48,311 bases of DNA. Source: an uncultured Bradyrhizobium sp. Its GTDB lineage: Bacteria > Pseudomonadota > Alphaproteobacteria > Rhizobiales > Xanthobacteraceae. Positions 23,615-31,113 of this stretch are shown one piece after another (positions within the stretch are counted from its first letter, which is position 1; each line of letters opens with the position of its first letter). A program made the translations under genes and the position numbers. The stretch lies in NCBI RefSeq assembly GCF_947648125.1, contig NZ_CANSMR010000042.1, positions 1 through 48,311 on the forward strand, given 5' to 3'. The notes beneath the pieces are model-generated. The model made no database searches, was not told where the DNA came from, and saw only the letters and a list, made by a program, of their open reading frames with translations.

Positions 23615-23620
23615 AGTGTA
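23615..23620 (-). promoter_or_regulatory. -10 element for the leftward head unit, leaderless start
   Basis: TACACT on the minus strand ends seven bases before the GTG at 23607. The opposite-strand gene at 23879 has the same box with the same spacing. No good -35 is visible, so an activator binding the AT-rich hub upstream is plausible. Confidence 0.5.
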
Positions 23621-23677
23621 CCGCCCGAGGGTCATTTAGCCCAAATTCCGGCAATGAGTACTTTCGACTTAACGTCC

Positions 23678-23833
23678 ATGACAGAATGACGCCCATGTCG
23701 CGTCATTTCTAGGAAGCTCTCCAATACTACAAACACTACCTAAATCCTTATTAATATATATTCTTTATTTCTAGATATAAGTTCAAAAGTAGTGTCATAT
23801 TGTCATTCTGTCATCTAGCAAGATTCGTGCCAA
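23678..23833. repeat. Hub 1: AT-rich element with inverted GTCAT iterons (copy 1)
   Basis: ATGAC occurs at 23678 and 23686, with a variant at 23695. GTCAT occurs at 23702 and then at 23794, 23802 and 23810 with an exact 8-bp period. Between the arrays is an AT-rich core (23742-23780) containing TTATTAATATATATTC and TTTCTAGATATAAGT. The part from 23702 to 23833 is repeated at 45600-45731 with about 85% identity by eye and no gaps. It lies between divergent units (terminase leftward, baseplate rightward). It could be a shared activator site, a replication origin or both. The whole gap 23608-23878 has no gene. Confidence 0.85.
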
Positions 23834-23865
23834 ATTGCGCAGTAGATCGAAATAAGCCCGTGCGC

Positions 23866-23871
23866 TACACT
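23866..23871 (+). promoter_or_regulatory. -10 element for the rightward tail unit, leaderless start
   Basis: TACACT ends seven bases before the ATG at 23879 and lies within GTGCGCTACACTG (23860-23872), a 13-bp string found again at 26517-26529. No ribosome binding site fits in the remaining leader. Confidence 0.55.
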
Positions 23872-23878
23872 GCGCCGT

Positions 23879-24265
23879 ATGGACACGCTGGCACTTGACT
23901 ACGGCAACTGGGATCTCGACGTGGATTCCCGGGGCAACTGGCGTACGGTGGGTTCATCGACGCCCAAGAGCGATGAGACCGGCCCAGGCATGCGCCTGGC
24001 ACAGGACGTGGCCACCCGATGCGTATCCTGGCGCGGCGAGGTCTACTACGACACAACGCAGGGCATCCGCTACGAGACGATCATGGGCGAGGCACCGAAC
24101 ATGGCCCTCCTGCAGAGCGCCTACAACACCGAAGCCCTGAAGGTGCCGGAGTGCCGCACGGCACTGGTGGACTTCGCCTTCGCGGGGCGCGATCAGCGCG
24201 TGCTGTCGGGCAACCTGACCGTCGCCGATTTCAACGGCGCTTCAGGCGCAGTGCAACTCACGTAG
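23879..24265 (+). CDS. Baseplate wedge-like protein (gp25/W type)
   Basis: This 128-aa protein starts the rightward tail unit. The C-terminal two thirds resemble the small gp25-like baseplate family, with QDVATRCVSWRGEVYYDTTQ, then GIRYETIMGEAP, and SAYNTEALKVPECRTALVDF. Related phage proteins sit next to the sheath initiator in the baseplate. The start at 23879 follows the -10 box so closely that a leaderless transcript is likely. Confidence 0.75.
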   Translation: MDTLALDYGNWDLDVDSRGNWRTVGSSTPKSDETGPGMRLAQDVATRCVSWRGEVYYDTTQGIRYETIMGEAPNMALLQSAYNTEALKVPECRTALVDFAFAGRDQRVLSGNLTVADFNGASGAVQLT

Positions 24266-24269
24266 CGCG

Positions 24270-24575
24270 ATGCCGTACACGATCATTCCGTGCCAGCAGG
24301 TCGCAAACCAGGAGTTGTCTTGCATCCTGGACGGCCAACTCGCGCGGATCACGCTCACCACGACCAACTACGGCCTCTTCGCCGACGTGCTCTACAACGA
24401 AGTGCCTGTCGCGAGCGGCCGGCTGTGCCTCGACCGCACGGACATCAACCCGGACCGCTACCGCGGACTACCGCAGTTCCTCGGCTTCGCCGACCTGCAA
24501 GGCGTAGACGATCCGACGTTCGACGGGTTCGGCACACGCTTCCTGCTGATCTACGGAGACCCTCCGGGCAACTAG
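24270..24575 (+). CDS. Baseplate plug-like protein, 101 aa
   Basis: The product resembles small 'baseplate plug' proteins of phages with contractile tails. A beta-rich start (YTIIPCQQVANQELSCILDG) and LARITLTTTNYGLFADVLYN are followed by GLPQFLGFADLQGVDDPTFD and FGTRFLLIYGD at the end. It begins 4 bp after the previous stop. It is the last structural gene before accessory island 2. Confidence 0.75.
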   Translation: MPYTIIPCQQVANQELSCILDGQLARITLTTTNYGLFADVLYNEVPVASGRLCLDRTDINPDRYRGLPQFLGFADLQGVDDPTFDGFGTRFLLIYGDPPGN

Positions 24576-24579
24576 GTTA

Positions 24580-24609
24580 TTGACATTTGCGAAACATCTT
24601 GGTTAGAAT
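24580..24609 (+). promoter_or_regulatory. Sigma70-type promoter, accessory island 2
   Basis: TTGACA (24580-24585) and TAGAAT (24604-24609) are 18 bp apart, the same design as at 75, 30038 and 34112. It begins 5 bp after the baseplate plug gene. Confidence 0.82.
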
Positions 24610-24638
24610 TGCTCCAACGATTCAACCGGAGAACGCAA

Positions 24639-24824
24639 ATGACCTATCAGCGCAATGAGACACCTGAGCCGCTTGCGGCGACGCGCCCGGACACTGACTA
24701 CCCGCTACTGCGCTTGCGCGTAACGACTCCCGGCAACGCACGGCTGGAGATGGGCGCTGTCGTCGCCGGCGTCCTGCAATGGCAGGACGTGCCCATCGTT
24801 CAGCCCACTGACGTTCTCGGCTGA
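24639..24824 (+). CDS. Small island protein, 61 aa
   Basis: The ATG at 24639 follows GGAG at 24628-24631. The product has a polar N terminus (YQRNETPEPLAATRPDTDY) and a beta-rich C-terminal half (LLRLRVTTPGNARLEMGAVV, VLQWQDVPIV). It is the first gene after the island promoter. The leader shares AACCGGAG with the leader of island 4. No family was recognised. Confidence 0.65.
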   Translation: MTYQRNETPEPLAATRPDTDYPLLRLRVTTPGNARLEMGAVVAGVLQWQDVPIVQPTDVLG

Positions 24825-24837
24825 ACCGGAGACCATC

Positions 24838-25071
24838 ATGGGAACCCTGCTCGCCAAACTTCACCCACAGTGGGCCGCGCACGTCGTCATCGACGCGCAG
24901 ACCGGTGCGATCCTGCTGTCGGGCGCTACCGACATGCAGTTCGACGACTGGTACGACCGGCACGAAGCGTGGCGCAAGCCGCGCACCATCGACGAGGTGC
25001 GACCCGACCTGCGCCCGGCCTACTTCCAGGCCGACACCTGCACACACTACCTGGTGGAGGATGCGTCGTGA
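24838..25071 (+). CDS. Small island protein, 77 aa
   Basis: The ATG at 24838 is preceded by CCGGAGA. The product contains HVVIDAQTGAILLSGATDMQ, DWYDRHEAWRKPRTIDEVRP and ends TCTHYLVEDAS. No catalytic or metal-binding motif is clear. The next gene overlaps its end by 4 bp (GTGA). Confidence 0.65.
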   Translation: MGTLLAKLHPQWAAHVVIDAQTGAILLSGATDMQFDDWYDRHEAWRKPRTIDEVRPDLRPAYFQADTCTHYLVEDAS

Positions 25072-25319
25072 GCGCGCAGCACGCGCTCGGGCCGTCCATT
25101 GCGCAAATGCGCGCACGCATGAATAGCGGGCATCGCCAAGTACTCGAAGCTGCGCGCGACGGCCGCAAGCTGACTTCGTCCCGCATCGGGGACGCTCGCG
25201 GACTGATGACCTGCCGCGCCACGCTGATCGGCTGGGGTGCAATCGATGGCGAGTCCCTGACCGACACCGGCCGCAGCTTGCTTGCCGACCTTGCCGAGGC
25301 GCAGGAGGCTGCATCGTGA
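25068..25319 (+). CDS. Small winged-helix-like island protein, 83 aa
   Basis: The GTG at 25068 overlaps the previous stop. The product is basic and helical, with IAQMRARMNSGHRQVLEAAR, then LTSSRIGDARGLMTCRATLI and a short beta turn GWGAIDGESLTDTGRSLLAD. This resembles a winged helix in which 'LTDTGR' follows the wing, as in small phage DNA-binding proteins. The function is inferred only from shape. The stop overlaps the next ATG. Confidence 0.6.
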   Translation: MSAQHALGPSIAQMRARMNSGHRQVLEAARDGRKLTSSRIGDARGLMTCRATLIGWGAIDGESLTDTGRSLLADLAEAQEAAS

Positions 25320-25654
25320 AGTGCCGTTGCTGCGACAGCGACGACCTGCGCGTGCTGGAAAGCCGCGAAGGTCCGCACGATACCGTGCGCCGGCGGCGGG
25401 AGTGCGGCAACGGCCATCGTTTCACCACCATCGAGATGCATACGGACGTGGCCAGCCAGGCACCGCACGCCAAGCAGTTCGCCCGCCGGACCACGAAGCG
25501 CGTAGCCTACGCACGAGACATCGAGATCGCGCAGGCCCTCTACAACGGCAGGCACGTTCTGGCTGAAAAGTACGGACTGAAAATCGCGTCCGTCTACGCC
25601 GCCGCACGGCGCGGCCGCGCGTCCCTTGCACTCCAACGAAAGGCAGCAGCATGA
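25316..25654 (+). CDS. NrdR-like zinc ribbon joined to a helix-turn-helix segment, 112 aa
   Basis: Residues 1-40 match the NrdR zinc ribbon closely: CRCCDSDDLRVLESREG, then RRRRECGNGHRFTTIEMH, with the Cys pairs at 3-6 and a Cys/His pair near 30-34. NrdR continues with an ATP cone, but this protein does not. Instead it ends with ARDIEIAQALYNGRHVLAEK and YGLKIASVYAAARRG, a probable helix-turn-helix. A related C-terminal segment occurs in the 25902 gene (AEKYHVKPTAIDVARRG). It may be a phage transcription factor built from a host-like ribbon. The ATG overlaps the previous stop. Confidence 0.7.
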   Translation: MKCRCCDSDDLRVLESREGPHDTVRRRRECGNGHRFTTIEMHTDVASQAPHAKQFARRTTKRVAYARDIEIAQALYNGRHVLAEKYGLKIASVYAAARRGRASLALQRKAAA

Positions 25655-25905
25655 GCCCCGAATACCTCGAGCACTTGGCAAACTGGATCGATCCTCACGG
25701 GCTGTGGCGCAAGTCGCCGCTCGACGAACTGACGGTTGAGCAGTCGCAGCAGCGCGACGCCGGCATCGCGTTGCGCAGGCATGCCGCGCACGTTCGGAAC
25801 CTGAACAGTCTGCTCGGCACGGAGTACAGCCTGCTCATCACCCCGCTGGCACACAACGTGACGCGCACGACCTCGTGGCCAACACCGGAACGGAGTGCAT
25901 CATGA
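25651..25905 (+). CDS. Small island protein, 84 aa
   Basis: The ATG at 25651 overlaps the TGA of the NrdR-like gene. The product reads MSPEYLEHLANWIDPHGLWR, then DELTVEQSQQRDAGIALRRH and LNSLLGTEYSLLITP. It appears helical, with no recognised motif. The stop overlaps the next ATG. Confidence 0.6.
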   Translation: MSPEYLEHLANWIDPHGLWRKSPLDELTVEQSQQRDAGIALRRHAAHVRNLNSLLGTEYSLLITPLAHNVTRTTSWPTPERSAS

Positions 25906-26210
25906 TCCACCTGTACATCGACATCACCGAGGACGAGGCTGCAAAGCTGCACGCACTCGGCGGCGGATCCTGGATCCGGCTGCAGGTGCAAGCTGCGCCC
26001 GCTCCGACGGGCCTTCGCGGCCTGTACGGGCTTACGGCGACCGAGCGTCAGCAGATGCTGGAAGACCTGCCGCGGCTGGGCCGCGCAGCAACCGCCGAGA
26101 AGTACCACGTCAAGCCAACAGCTATCGACGTAGCCCGGCGCGGCGTAGACCTGCCGCAGGACCTGCGCCGGCGCAAGCGGCGCGACAACTCTGCGCAGGC
26201 GGCAACATGA
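25902..26210 (+). CDS. Small island protein with C-terminal helix-turn-helix-like segment, 102 aa
   Basis: The ATG at 25902 has GGAG eight bases upstream and overlaps the previous TGA; an earlier ATG at 25875 is less likely. The N-terminal part is MIHLYIDITEDEAAKLHALG. The C-terminal half, GLTATERQQMLEDLPRLGRA then AEKYHVKPTAIDVARRG, looks like a DNA-binding helix-turn-helix similar to that of the 25316 gene. The tail is very basic. The two proteins may bind related DNA sites. Confidence 0.6.
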   Translation: MIHLYIDITEDEAAKLHALGGGSWIRLQVQAAPAPTGLRGLYGLTATERQQMLEDLPRLGRAATAEKYHVKPTAIDVARRGVDLPQDLRRRKRRDNSAQAAT

Positions 26211-26497
26211 TTCGCGATCTCGGGGCACTGGTCATCGACATCGTGTTGTTCTGTCCTGCTTGCGGCCTGCAACACATCGACGCACCGGAACGCTCGCTCG
26301 GACCTGGGAACACCGAACGTATCGATTGGGACAACCCACCTCATCGCTCGCACTTGTGCTCTGGGTGCGGTCACAAGTGGCGCCCGAGTGATGTGCACAC
26401 CAACGGCGTGAAAACCATACGTTCCAGAGGGGTGAACGACAGTCCTGCGATCCGTCCGTTGCGCTCAACGGGCCGCGGTGAGCTGCCCGATGAATGA
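26207..26497 (+). CDS. Small zinc-ribbon protein, 96 aa
   Basis: The ATG at 26207 overlaps the previous stop. The product has two zinc-binding pairs: LFCPACGLQHID near residue 16 and HRSHLCSGCGHKWRPSDV near 47-60. This two-part ribbon, with 'HID' after the first pair and 'KWRPS' after the second, is common in small phage proteins of unknown role. It is the last gene of island 2; a promoter-like box and a terminator follow. Confidence 0.75.
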   Translation: MIRDLGALVIDIVLFCPACGLQHIDAPERSLGPGNTERIDWDNPPHRSHLCSGCGHKWRPSDVHTNGVKTIRSRGVNDSPAIRPLRSTGRGELPDE

Positions 26498-26516
26498 CCT
26501 TGTACGGCGACGACCT

Positions 26517-26529
26517 GTGCGCTACACTG
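26517..26529 (+). promoter_or_regulatory. GTGCGCTACACTG promoter-like element
   Basis: This 13-bp string, with -10 box TACACT at 26523-26528, is identical to the one at 23860-23872 that heads the tail unit. Here it is followed by an 80-base leader containing a terminator hairpin, then the tail gene at 26612. It may restart transcription of the tail unit after island 2. Confidence 0.5.
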
Positions 26530-26569
26530 GCTGGGCTTTCTTTGCGGGTCTCGTCCCTTGGTGGGGATT

Positions 26570-26606
26570 AGGGCGCACCGATACCCTGTCGGTGCGCCCT
26601 TTATTT
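26570..26606 (+). terminator. Intrinsic terminator directly upstream of a tail gene
   Basis: A perfect 12-bp stem (AGGGCGCACCGA with TCGGTGCGCCCT, 7-nt loop) is followed by TTTATTT. It ends only five bases before the ATG at 26612, so it lies between the promoter-like box at 26517 and the gene. It ends island 2 transcripts and may also attenuate the tail gene. Confidence 0.9.
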
Positions 26607-26611
26607 CGTCC

Positions 26612-27193
26612 ATGCTGAAAACCTACACCCTGAACCTCACCGGCCGCGATGCCGGCACCGCGCTACGACTGACCGAGCTGCCGGCACTGGTCGCCGACCG
26701 CGCTGCGCGCGCTGCGCTGCGCGCCGTGGGCGAGTCCGAAGACGGCGGTGTCATCACGCTGGTATTCAAGCACTTGAAACAGGTGCGCGACCTGGGTGAG
26801 CGCGGTCTGCGGCTGTTGAGCCCGTTCGTTGACGCCCGCCTGCCTGACGGCACCGCGCTTGACCTGGGCGCTACCGGTGCGCACGGCGTGCGCGATTGGC
26901 GCAACATCGAGAAGATCCAGCAGCAGGCGCTCTACCTGCACACCGGCTTCATCATCGAGCGCGAATCGGTCGACATCCCCGTAGCCATGGTGGGTGACCA
27001 CATCCTGCACGGCAGCACGGAGGCACGCGTCACGTTCTGTTCGCCGCTACTGGCCGCTGTACTAGAATCAAAACTGGCGACCTACCATGAGCTGGAGACC
27101 GTCCTGAGCACCGAGGATTGCTTCAATTTGCAGGAAGTAAACAACGTCCGCGCCATCCGCAACTGGCACGAATCGCAGAAAGCACCACCATGA
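26612..27193 (+). CDS. Tail assembly chaperone-like protein, 193 aa
   Basis: The ATG at 26612 is chosen because the product then begins MLKTYTLNLTGRDAGTALRL with LTELPALVADRAARAALRAV, a typical start for phage tail assembly chaperones. No ribosome binding site fits between the terminator and the ATG. The middle part includes RDWRNIEKIQQQALYLHTGF and the C terminus LATYHELETVLSTEDCFNLQ. The motif TGRDAG recurs in the next gene, so the two may be paralogues. Chaperones coat the tape measure protein before tube assembly. Confidence 0.7.
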   Translation: MLKTYTLNLTGRDAGTALRLTELPALVADRAARAALRAVGESEDGGVITLVFKHLKQVRDLGERGLRLLSPFVDARLPDGTALDLGATGAHGVRDWRNIEKIQQQALYLHTGFIIERESVDIPVAMVGDHILHGSTEARVTFCSPLLAAVLESKLATYHELETVLSTEDCFNLQEVNNVRAIRNWHESQKAPP

Positions 27194-27603
27194 ATCCACT
27201 CGACGACGCCCTGACCTCGACCATCATCGCCGCGACCGGCCGCGATGCCGGCAAGCAGTTCACGCTGCTCGAAATCGATCCGATGACGAAGGCGGGCTAC
27301 GTGCTGCGCTTCAATTCGGCGCTGCGCATCGACTCGTACCAGGCGCTGATCGACCAGTGGCGCCAGAGCACTGAAGAGGCCGAAGAGCCGCCCATCGACA
27401 CGATCATGAAGACGATGCAGGGCGCGGACCCCCTGGTGCTGCACACGCTGCTCAACGAACTGCTCGACTACGTGCGCATCTCACCCGACCCGCAACATCC
27501 CGGCGTCAACCGCAAGCTGCTGCCGAACGACATCCGCGAGATGAAGACGCTCGGCGAAGTGCTGCTCGCCCTTGTGAAGCTCAACTTCATCGGCGAGGCA
27601 TGA
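27190..27603 (+). CDS. Tail assembly chaperone-like protein, 137 aa
   Basis: The ATG at 27190 overlaps the previous stop. The product has ATGRDAGKQFTLLEIDPMTK near its start, ALIDQWRQSTEEAEEPPIDT, and ends LGEVLLALVKLNFIGEA. Position just before the baseplate and tape measure genes fits a tail chaperone. I saw no slippery heptamer at its end joining it to the next frame. It shares TGRDAG and general plan with the 26612 product. Confidence 0.65.
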   Translation: MNPLDDALTSTIIAATGRDAGKQFTLLEIDPMTKAGYVLRFNSALRIDSYQALIDQWRQSTEEAEEPPIDTIMKTMQGADPLVLHTLLNELLDYVRISPDPQHPGVNRKLLPNDIREMKTLGEVLLALVKLNFIGEA

Positions 27604-27604
27604 G

Positions 27605-28198
27605 ATGGTGGCCACGGTCACGGGGTTGAACATCCTCTCGGCGATCGCCTCGCGGCTGCCGAGGCTGAACCCACCGCGGCCGATCTATGCCATCGTCGAC
27701 AGCGAGACCTTCGAGCCTCTGACCGTGCCTGACTCGTGGGGCGAATTCGCCCCGCGCTACGAGAGCCAGACATCCGACTACCCGGTCGAAAAGGGCGCGT
27801 TCGCGACCTACAACAAGGTGCGTCGCCCGACCGGTGTGTCCGTGACGCTCATCAAGACCGGTTCCGACGTTGCGCGCTTCACGTGGCTCGCGGCCATCCG
27901 ACAGGCTGAAACACAGGCCCCGACGACCCTCTACACGCTCATCTCGCCACAGGGCGTGTTCGTCGACTACACGCTGAAGGATATGGCGTACGAAACGCGC
28001 CAGGACCGCGGCAGCAACATCCTGTACCTGACCGTACAGTTCGTGGAGATTCCGCAGATCCCGTCGAGCGACGATTCGAAGACCAACGTGCAGGAGCCCA
28101 AAAGCAGCCCCATCGACCGCATCGGCCAGGTCTATACGAACGCCGCGAACAGCGTGCAGACCGCGCTGATCGACGCGAAGAACTTCATCCTGCAGTGA
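27605..28198 (+). CDS. Baseplate/tail-tip protein, 197 aa
   Basis: The start codon is 2 bp after the previous stop codon. The product contains RPIYAIVDSETFEPLTVPDS, then WGEFAPRYESQTSDYPVEKG and FATYNKVRRPTGVSVTLIKT, which resembles the N-terminal domain of Dit-like or baseplate hub-connecting proteins. It ends with a Ser/Asn-rich linker and a helix. It precedes the tape measure gene. The precise baseplate role is uncertain. Confidence 0.7.
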   Translation: MVATVTGLNILSAIASRLPRLNPPRPIYAIVDSETFEPLTVPDSWGEFAPRYESQTSDYPVEKGAFATYNKVRRPTGVSVTLIKTGSDVARFTWLAAIRQAETQAPTTLYTLISPQGVFVDYTLKDMAYETRQDRGSNILYLTVQFVEIPQIPSSDDSKTNVQEPKSSPIDRIGQVYTNAANSVQTALIDAKNFILQ

Positions 28199-28209
28199 GG
28201 CATTGACCC

Positions 28210-30033
28210 ATGGCCAACGCGAACATCGTCGATGAACTGCTGGTCCTGCTGCGCCTGGACACGTCGCAATACAAGAAGGCCGACAAGGAGGTCGAAAAGC
28301 AGGTCACGACCACCGAGAAGAAGCTGAAGAAGGTCGACGACGCACGCAACAAGCGCATGAAGGAAAGCTCGGCAGCGGTGAAGCAGTTCGCCGGCCAGCT
28401 GCGCTCGTTCGCGCTCACGGTGGGTTCGGTGCTCGGCATCGGCGGCGGGGCCGCCGGGCTGGTGCAGGCCGTCGTCGCCCTCACGAATTTCGAGACCGGC
28501 TTGCGGCGCGCGAGCGTGTCCACAGGCCTGTCGAACCGCGAAATGCAGGCCTGGGGTTCGGCGGCACGCCGCCTGGGCGCTGATGCCGAAGCGGGCCGCG
28601 CGGCCATCGCCGACCTGGCGCGTGAGCAGAAACAATTCCACCTGACCGGCAGCGCGCCGACCATGCAGGCCTTTGCCCGCATGGGTATCAACGTCTCGCC
28701 AGATGCCAGCATCACGGACATTCTAGCCAACGCACAGCGGGTCTACCGCGGCTCGTCGGCTGCGCAGCAGGGGCAGATCGAATCGGGCCTGTCGGCCTCC
28801 GGTGTATCGAATGACCTGATCCTGCTCATCAAGTCCGAAAAGAACGTGCGCGAAGAGTTCGCGCGCTCCTATGCCGAGTCCGCCACCGAGAACCGCAAGG
28901 CGCTCGACAGCGTGACGAACGCGCTCGAGGCGGCCAAGAATTCCGCGCTCAATATTGCCAACGCGCTCGCCTCCGCGCTGCAGCCGCAGATCGAGCAATT
29001 CGCGCAGTGGCTGAGCAAGGGCGCGCAGCAGGTCAGCGCCTTCGTTGACAAGGTGATTGCTGCCGGCGGCGGCGTGCAGGGCTTCACGAAAGTACTGGAC
29101 GCCGAAGCCCCAGAGCTCGCACGTCTGATGCGCGCCTTGGGGACTGCCATTGGCTTCCTCGGTGAAGGCCTCGACGTGGTGATCTTCGGCTTCAAGAAAC
29201 TGGCCGCCGCCGCCGAGGCGCTCTACAACTGGATCGACGAGAAGGTCGGCTACGTCATCGGCGGCCCTGGCAAGGTGAAGGGCGCCGTGGCCGACTTCGG
29301 CGAAGGCGTCGCAAAGGGCTGGCGCATGCTCGTGGGCGAGGCGCGCACAGGCTCGCCCGGTGGCGGGGTGATCCTCACGCCTGAAGCGCAGGCACGGCTC
29401 GCGGCGGGCGCTTCAGGCGGCTCGACGGCGGGCAGCACCGCAGCCGCTGCGCCGACCGGCTCTGCACCCGTTGCACCACGGGGCGGCAGCGGGCAGGACG
29501 ACGTCATGCGCGGCCTGATCGCGCGCGGCTTCACGGTGGACCAGGCCGCTGCGGTCGCCGCGAACATCAAACACGAGTCCAACTACAACCCGGCGGCCTA
29601 CAACCCGGCCGGCGGGGGCATTGGTGCGCACGGCCTGTTCCAGCTGCGCGGCGACCGCGCCAAGGCCTTTCAGGCGCGCTACGGCAAGTTGCCGAGCCAG
29701 GCCACGATCGACGAGCAGCTCGACTTCTTCGCGAGCAATGATCCTGAGGAAGCGCGCTCACGCCGCGCAGCCTTTGCCAGCGGCGGTACTGCCGCGCAGC
29801 TCGGCACCGCCGTGTCGGCCAAGTACGAACGGCACGGCAACGTCGCCGAAGACCTGCGCCGCGGGCAGACGGCAGCGACCATCGCCGGCCAGTACGGCCA
29901 GCAGCAGGCCTCGGTCGGCCAACAGATCAACCTCAATGGCCCGATCACCGTGCAGGCAAACAACCCGCAGGAGCTGGTCGGAGGGATCCAACGCGTCGGC
30001 GGGGCCACAAATTACAACTCAGCGGTGCGATAA
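28210..30033 (+). CDS. Tail tape measure protein with C-terminal tail lysozyme domain
   Basis: This 607-aa protein sets tail length. The N-terminal region is coiled coil (EKQVTTTEKKLKKVDDARNK), followed by a hydrophobic segment (LTVGSVLGIGGGAAGLVQAV) and long helices. Residues from about 430 to 545 match a phage tail lysozyme domain, with MRGLIARGFTVDQAAAVAAN, IKHESNYNPAAYNPAGGG with the probable catalytic Glu, and AHGLFQLRGDRAKAF. This domain would help cross the peptidoglycan at injection. The last residues, rich in Gln and Asn, resemble chaperone- or hub-binding tails. Confidence 0.9.
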   Translation: MANANIVDELLVLLRLDTSQYKKADKEVEKQVTTTEKKLKKVDDARNKRMKESSAAVKQFAGQLRSFALTVGSVLGIGGGAAGLVQAVVALTNFETGLRRASVSTGLSNREMQAWGSAARRLGADAEAGRAAIADLAREQKQFHLTGSAPTMQAFARMGINVSPDASITDILANAQRVYRGSSAAQQGQIESGLSASGVSNDLILLIKSEKNVREEFARSYAESATENRKALDSVTNALEAAKNSALNIANALASALQPQIEQFAQWLSKGAQQVSAFVDKVIAAGGGVQGFTKVLDAEAPELARLMRALGTAIGFLGEGLDVVIFGFKKLAAAAEALYNWIDEKVGYVIGGPGKVKGAVADFGEGVAKGWRMLVGEARTGSPGGGVILTPEAQARLAAGASGGSTAGSTAAAAPTGSAPVAPRGGSGQDDVMRGLIARGFTVDQAAAVAANIKHESNYNPAAYNPAGGGIGAHGLFQLRGDRAKAFQARYGKLPSQATIDEQLDFFASNDPEEARSRRAAFASGGTAAQLGTAVSAKYERHGNVAEDLRRGQTAATIAGQYGQQQASVGQQINLNGPITVQANNPQELVGGIQRVGGATNYNSAVR

Positions 30034-30037
30034 ACGC

Positions 30038-30067
30038 TTGACATAGCGTTTAGGTTTGCGTTAGATT
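30038..30067 (+). promoter_or_regulatory. Sigma70-type promoter, accessory island 3
   Basis: TTGACA (30038-30043) and TAGATT (30062-30067) are 18 bp apart, 4 bp after the tape measure stop. The design matches the promoters at 75, 24580 and 34112. Confidence 0.8.
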
Positions 30068-30100
30068 CGTAACCACTGAATCAACTGCAAAGGAAGCACC

Positions 30101-30382
30101 ATGCGCAAGTTTTTGGACATTCCACCCACGCCCGGTCCGTGGCACGTCGGTGCGGGCCTTATGGTCTGCGCGGAAGACGGCAGCCCTATCGCACGCTGCG
30201 CGTCGACCCGCGGCAAGTACGAATTCGAAGAGCCGAACGTTTATGTGCTGGCTGCCGCCCGGGAAATGCTGGAAATGCTCGAAGCGGTCTACGAGTTCGA
30301 ATACGGCCACGGCTCGGGCATCGGCTGCACTGAGCGTGCCATGCGCGAATTGATCGCCAAGGCAAAAGGCGGTGCGGTATGA
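30101..30382 (+). CDS. Small island protein, 93 aa
   Basis: The ATG at 30101 follows AAGGAAG. The product starts with PPTPGPWHVGAGLMVCAEDG and contains NVYVLAAAREMLEMLEAVYE. The 'TPGPW' start with a later 'LAAAREMLEMLE' helix is common in small phage proteins of unknown function. The TGA overlaps the next ATG. Confidence 0.75.
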   Translation: MRKFLDIPPTPGPWHVGAGLMVCAEDGSPIARCASTRGKYEFEEPNVYVLAAAREMLEMLEAVYEFEYGHGSGIGCTERAMRELIAKAKGGAV

Positions 30383-31113
30383 CTGTCGAACTTGTCCCCG
30401 GACCGGGCCCGGCCGCCGAAGATCATCACGTGCGCCAGCGCGCTGCCGATGATTTCCAAGAGGGCTACGAGGCTGGTTACAACGCGCGCGCTGAGCACCG
30501 GACAGTGCTCGGCTCACCGGCCTATCGCCAGGGACACGCCTACGGCGTGGAACAGCGTGCATCGGAGCGTCGCGCCGCAGCCTATCGAGTCGCTTCTGGC
30601 GCGGGCCGCCTTTGGCGCGGCGTCATTATCGGCCTTGTGCTGGGCCTGCTGCTTGGCTGGGGGCTCGTGGGCGTCGCCAAGGCCGACACGCTCGCGGATT
30701 GGCAACAGCTGAACGAGCTGTGCCAGGGCGGTAGCGGCGCTACGTCGGACAAGGCGTGCGCGCAGCGTTCGCGCACGACCGCGCAACTGCGTCGCGAGGG
30801 CTGGTTCGAAGGCGCCCATGGCGTGTGGGTGTCGCCCGAGCACGTCGCGACCTTCAACCGCATCATGCGCAGCTACGACGCCATCGCCCGCGAGAACACC
30901 GGCATGCTCGACAAGGTGATGGAAGGCATGATGACCGACCTGCGCCGCGCGCTGCCGCCCGAGGCCATCTTTGCGCTGTGGAATGGTGGTGCAGGAACCA
31001 TCCTCACCCATACGCCGTACGCCGCCTCGATGCTGATGTACGGCCTGCCGTACCTCGAGCGCATGCTGTCGGGCAAGAACGATCCGCGCTTCGTGATGGT
31101 GCTACGGCCATGA
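30379..31113 (+). CDS. Island membrane protein, 244 aa
   Basis: The ATG at 30379 overlaps the previous stop. Residues 1-75 are polar, with QEGYEAGYNARAEH and SPAYRQGHAYGVEQRA. A membrane segment (VIIGLVLGLLLGWGLVGV, about 78-97) is followed by a periplasmic or soluble part with TLADWQQLNELCQGG, two Cys that could form a disulphide, and VWVSPEHVATFNRIMRSY. No family was recognised. Membrane location and island context make a role at the host envelope possible. Confidence 0.65.
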   Translation: MTVELVPGPGPAAEDHHVRQRAADDFQEGYEAGYNARAEHRTVLGSPAYRQGHAYGVEQRASERRAAAYRVASGAGRLWRGVIIGLVLGLLLGWGLVGVAKADTLADWQQLNELCQGGSGATSDKACAQRSRTTAQLRREGWFEGAHGVWVSPEHVATFNRIMRSYDAIARENTGMLDKVMEGMMTDLRRALPPEAIFALWNGGAGTILTHTPYAASMLMYGLPYLERMLSGKNDPRFVMVLRP

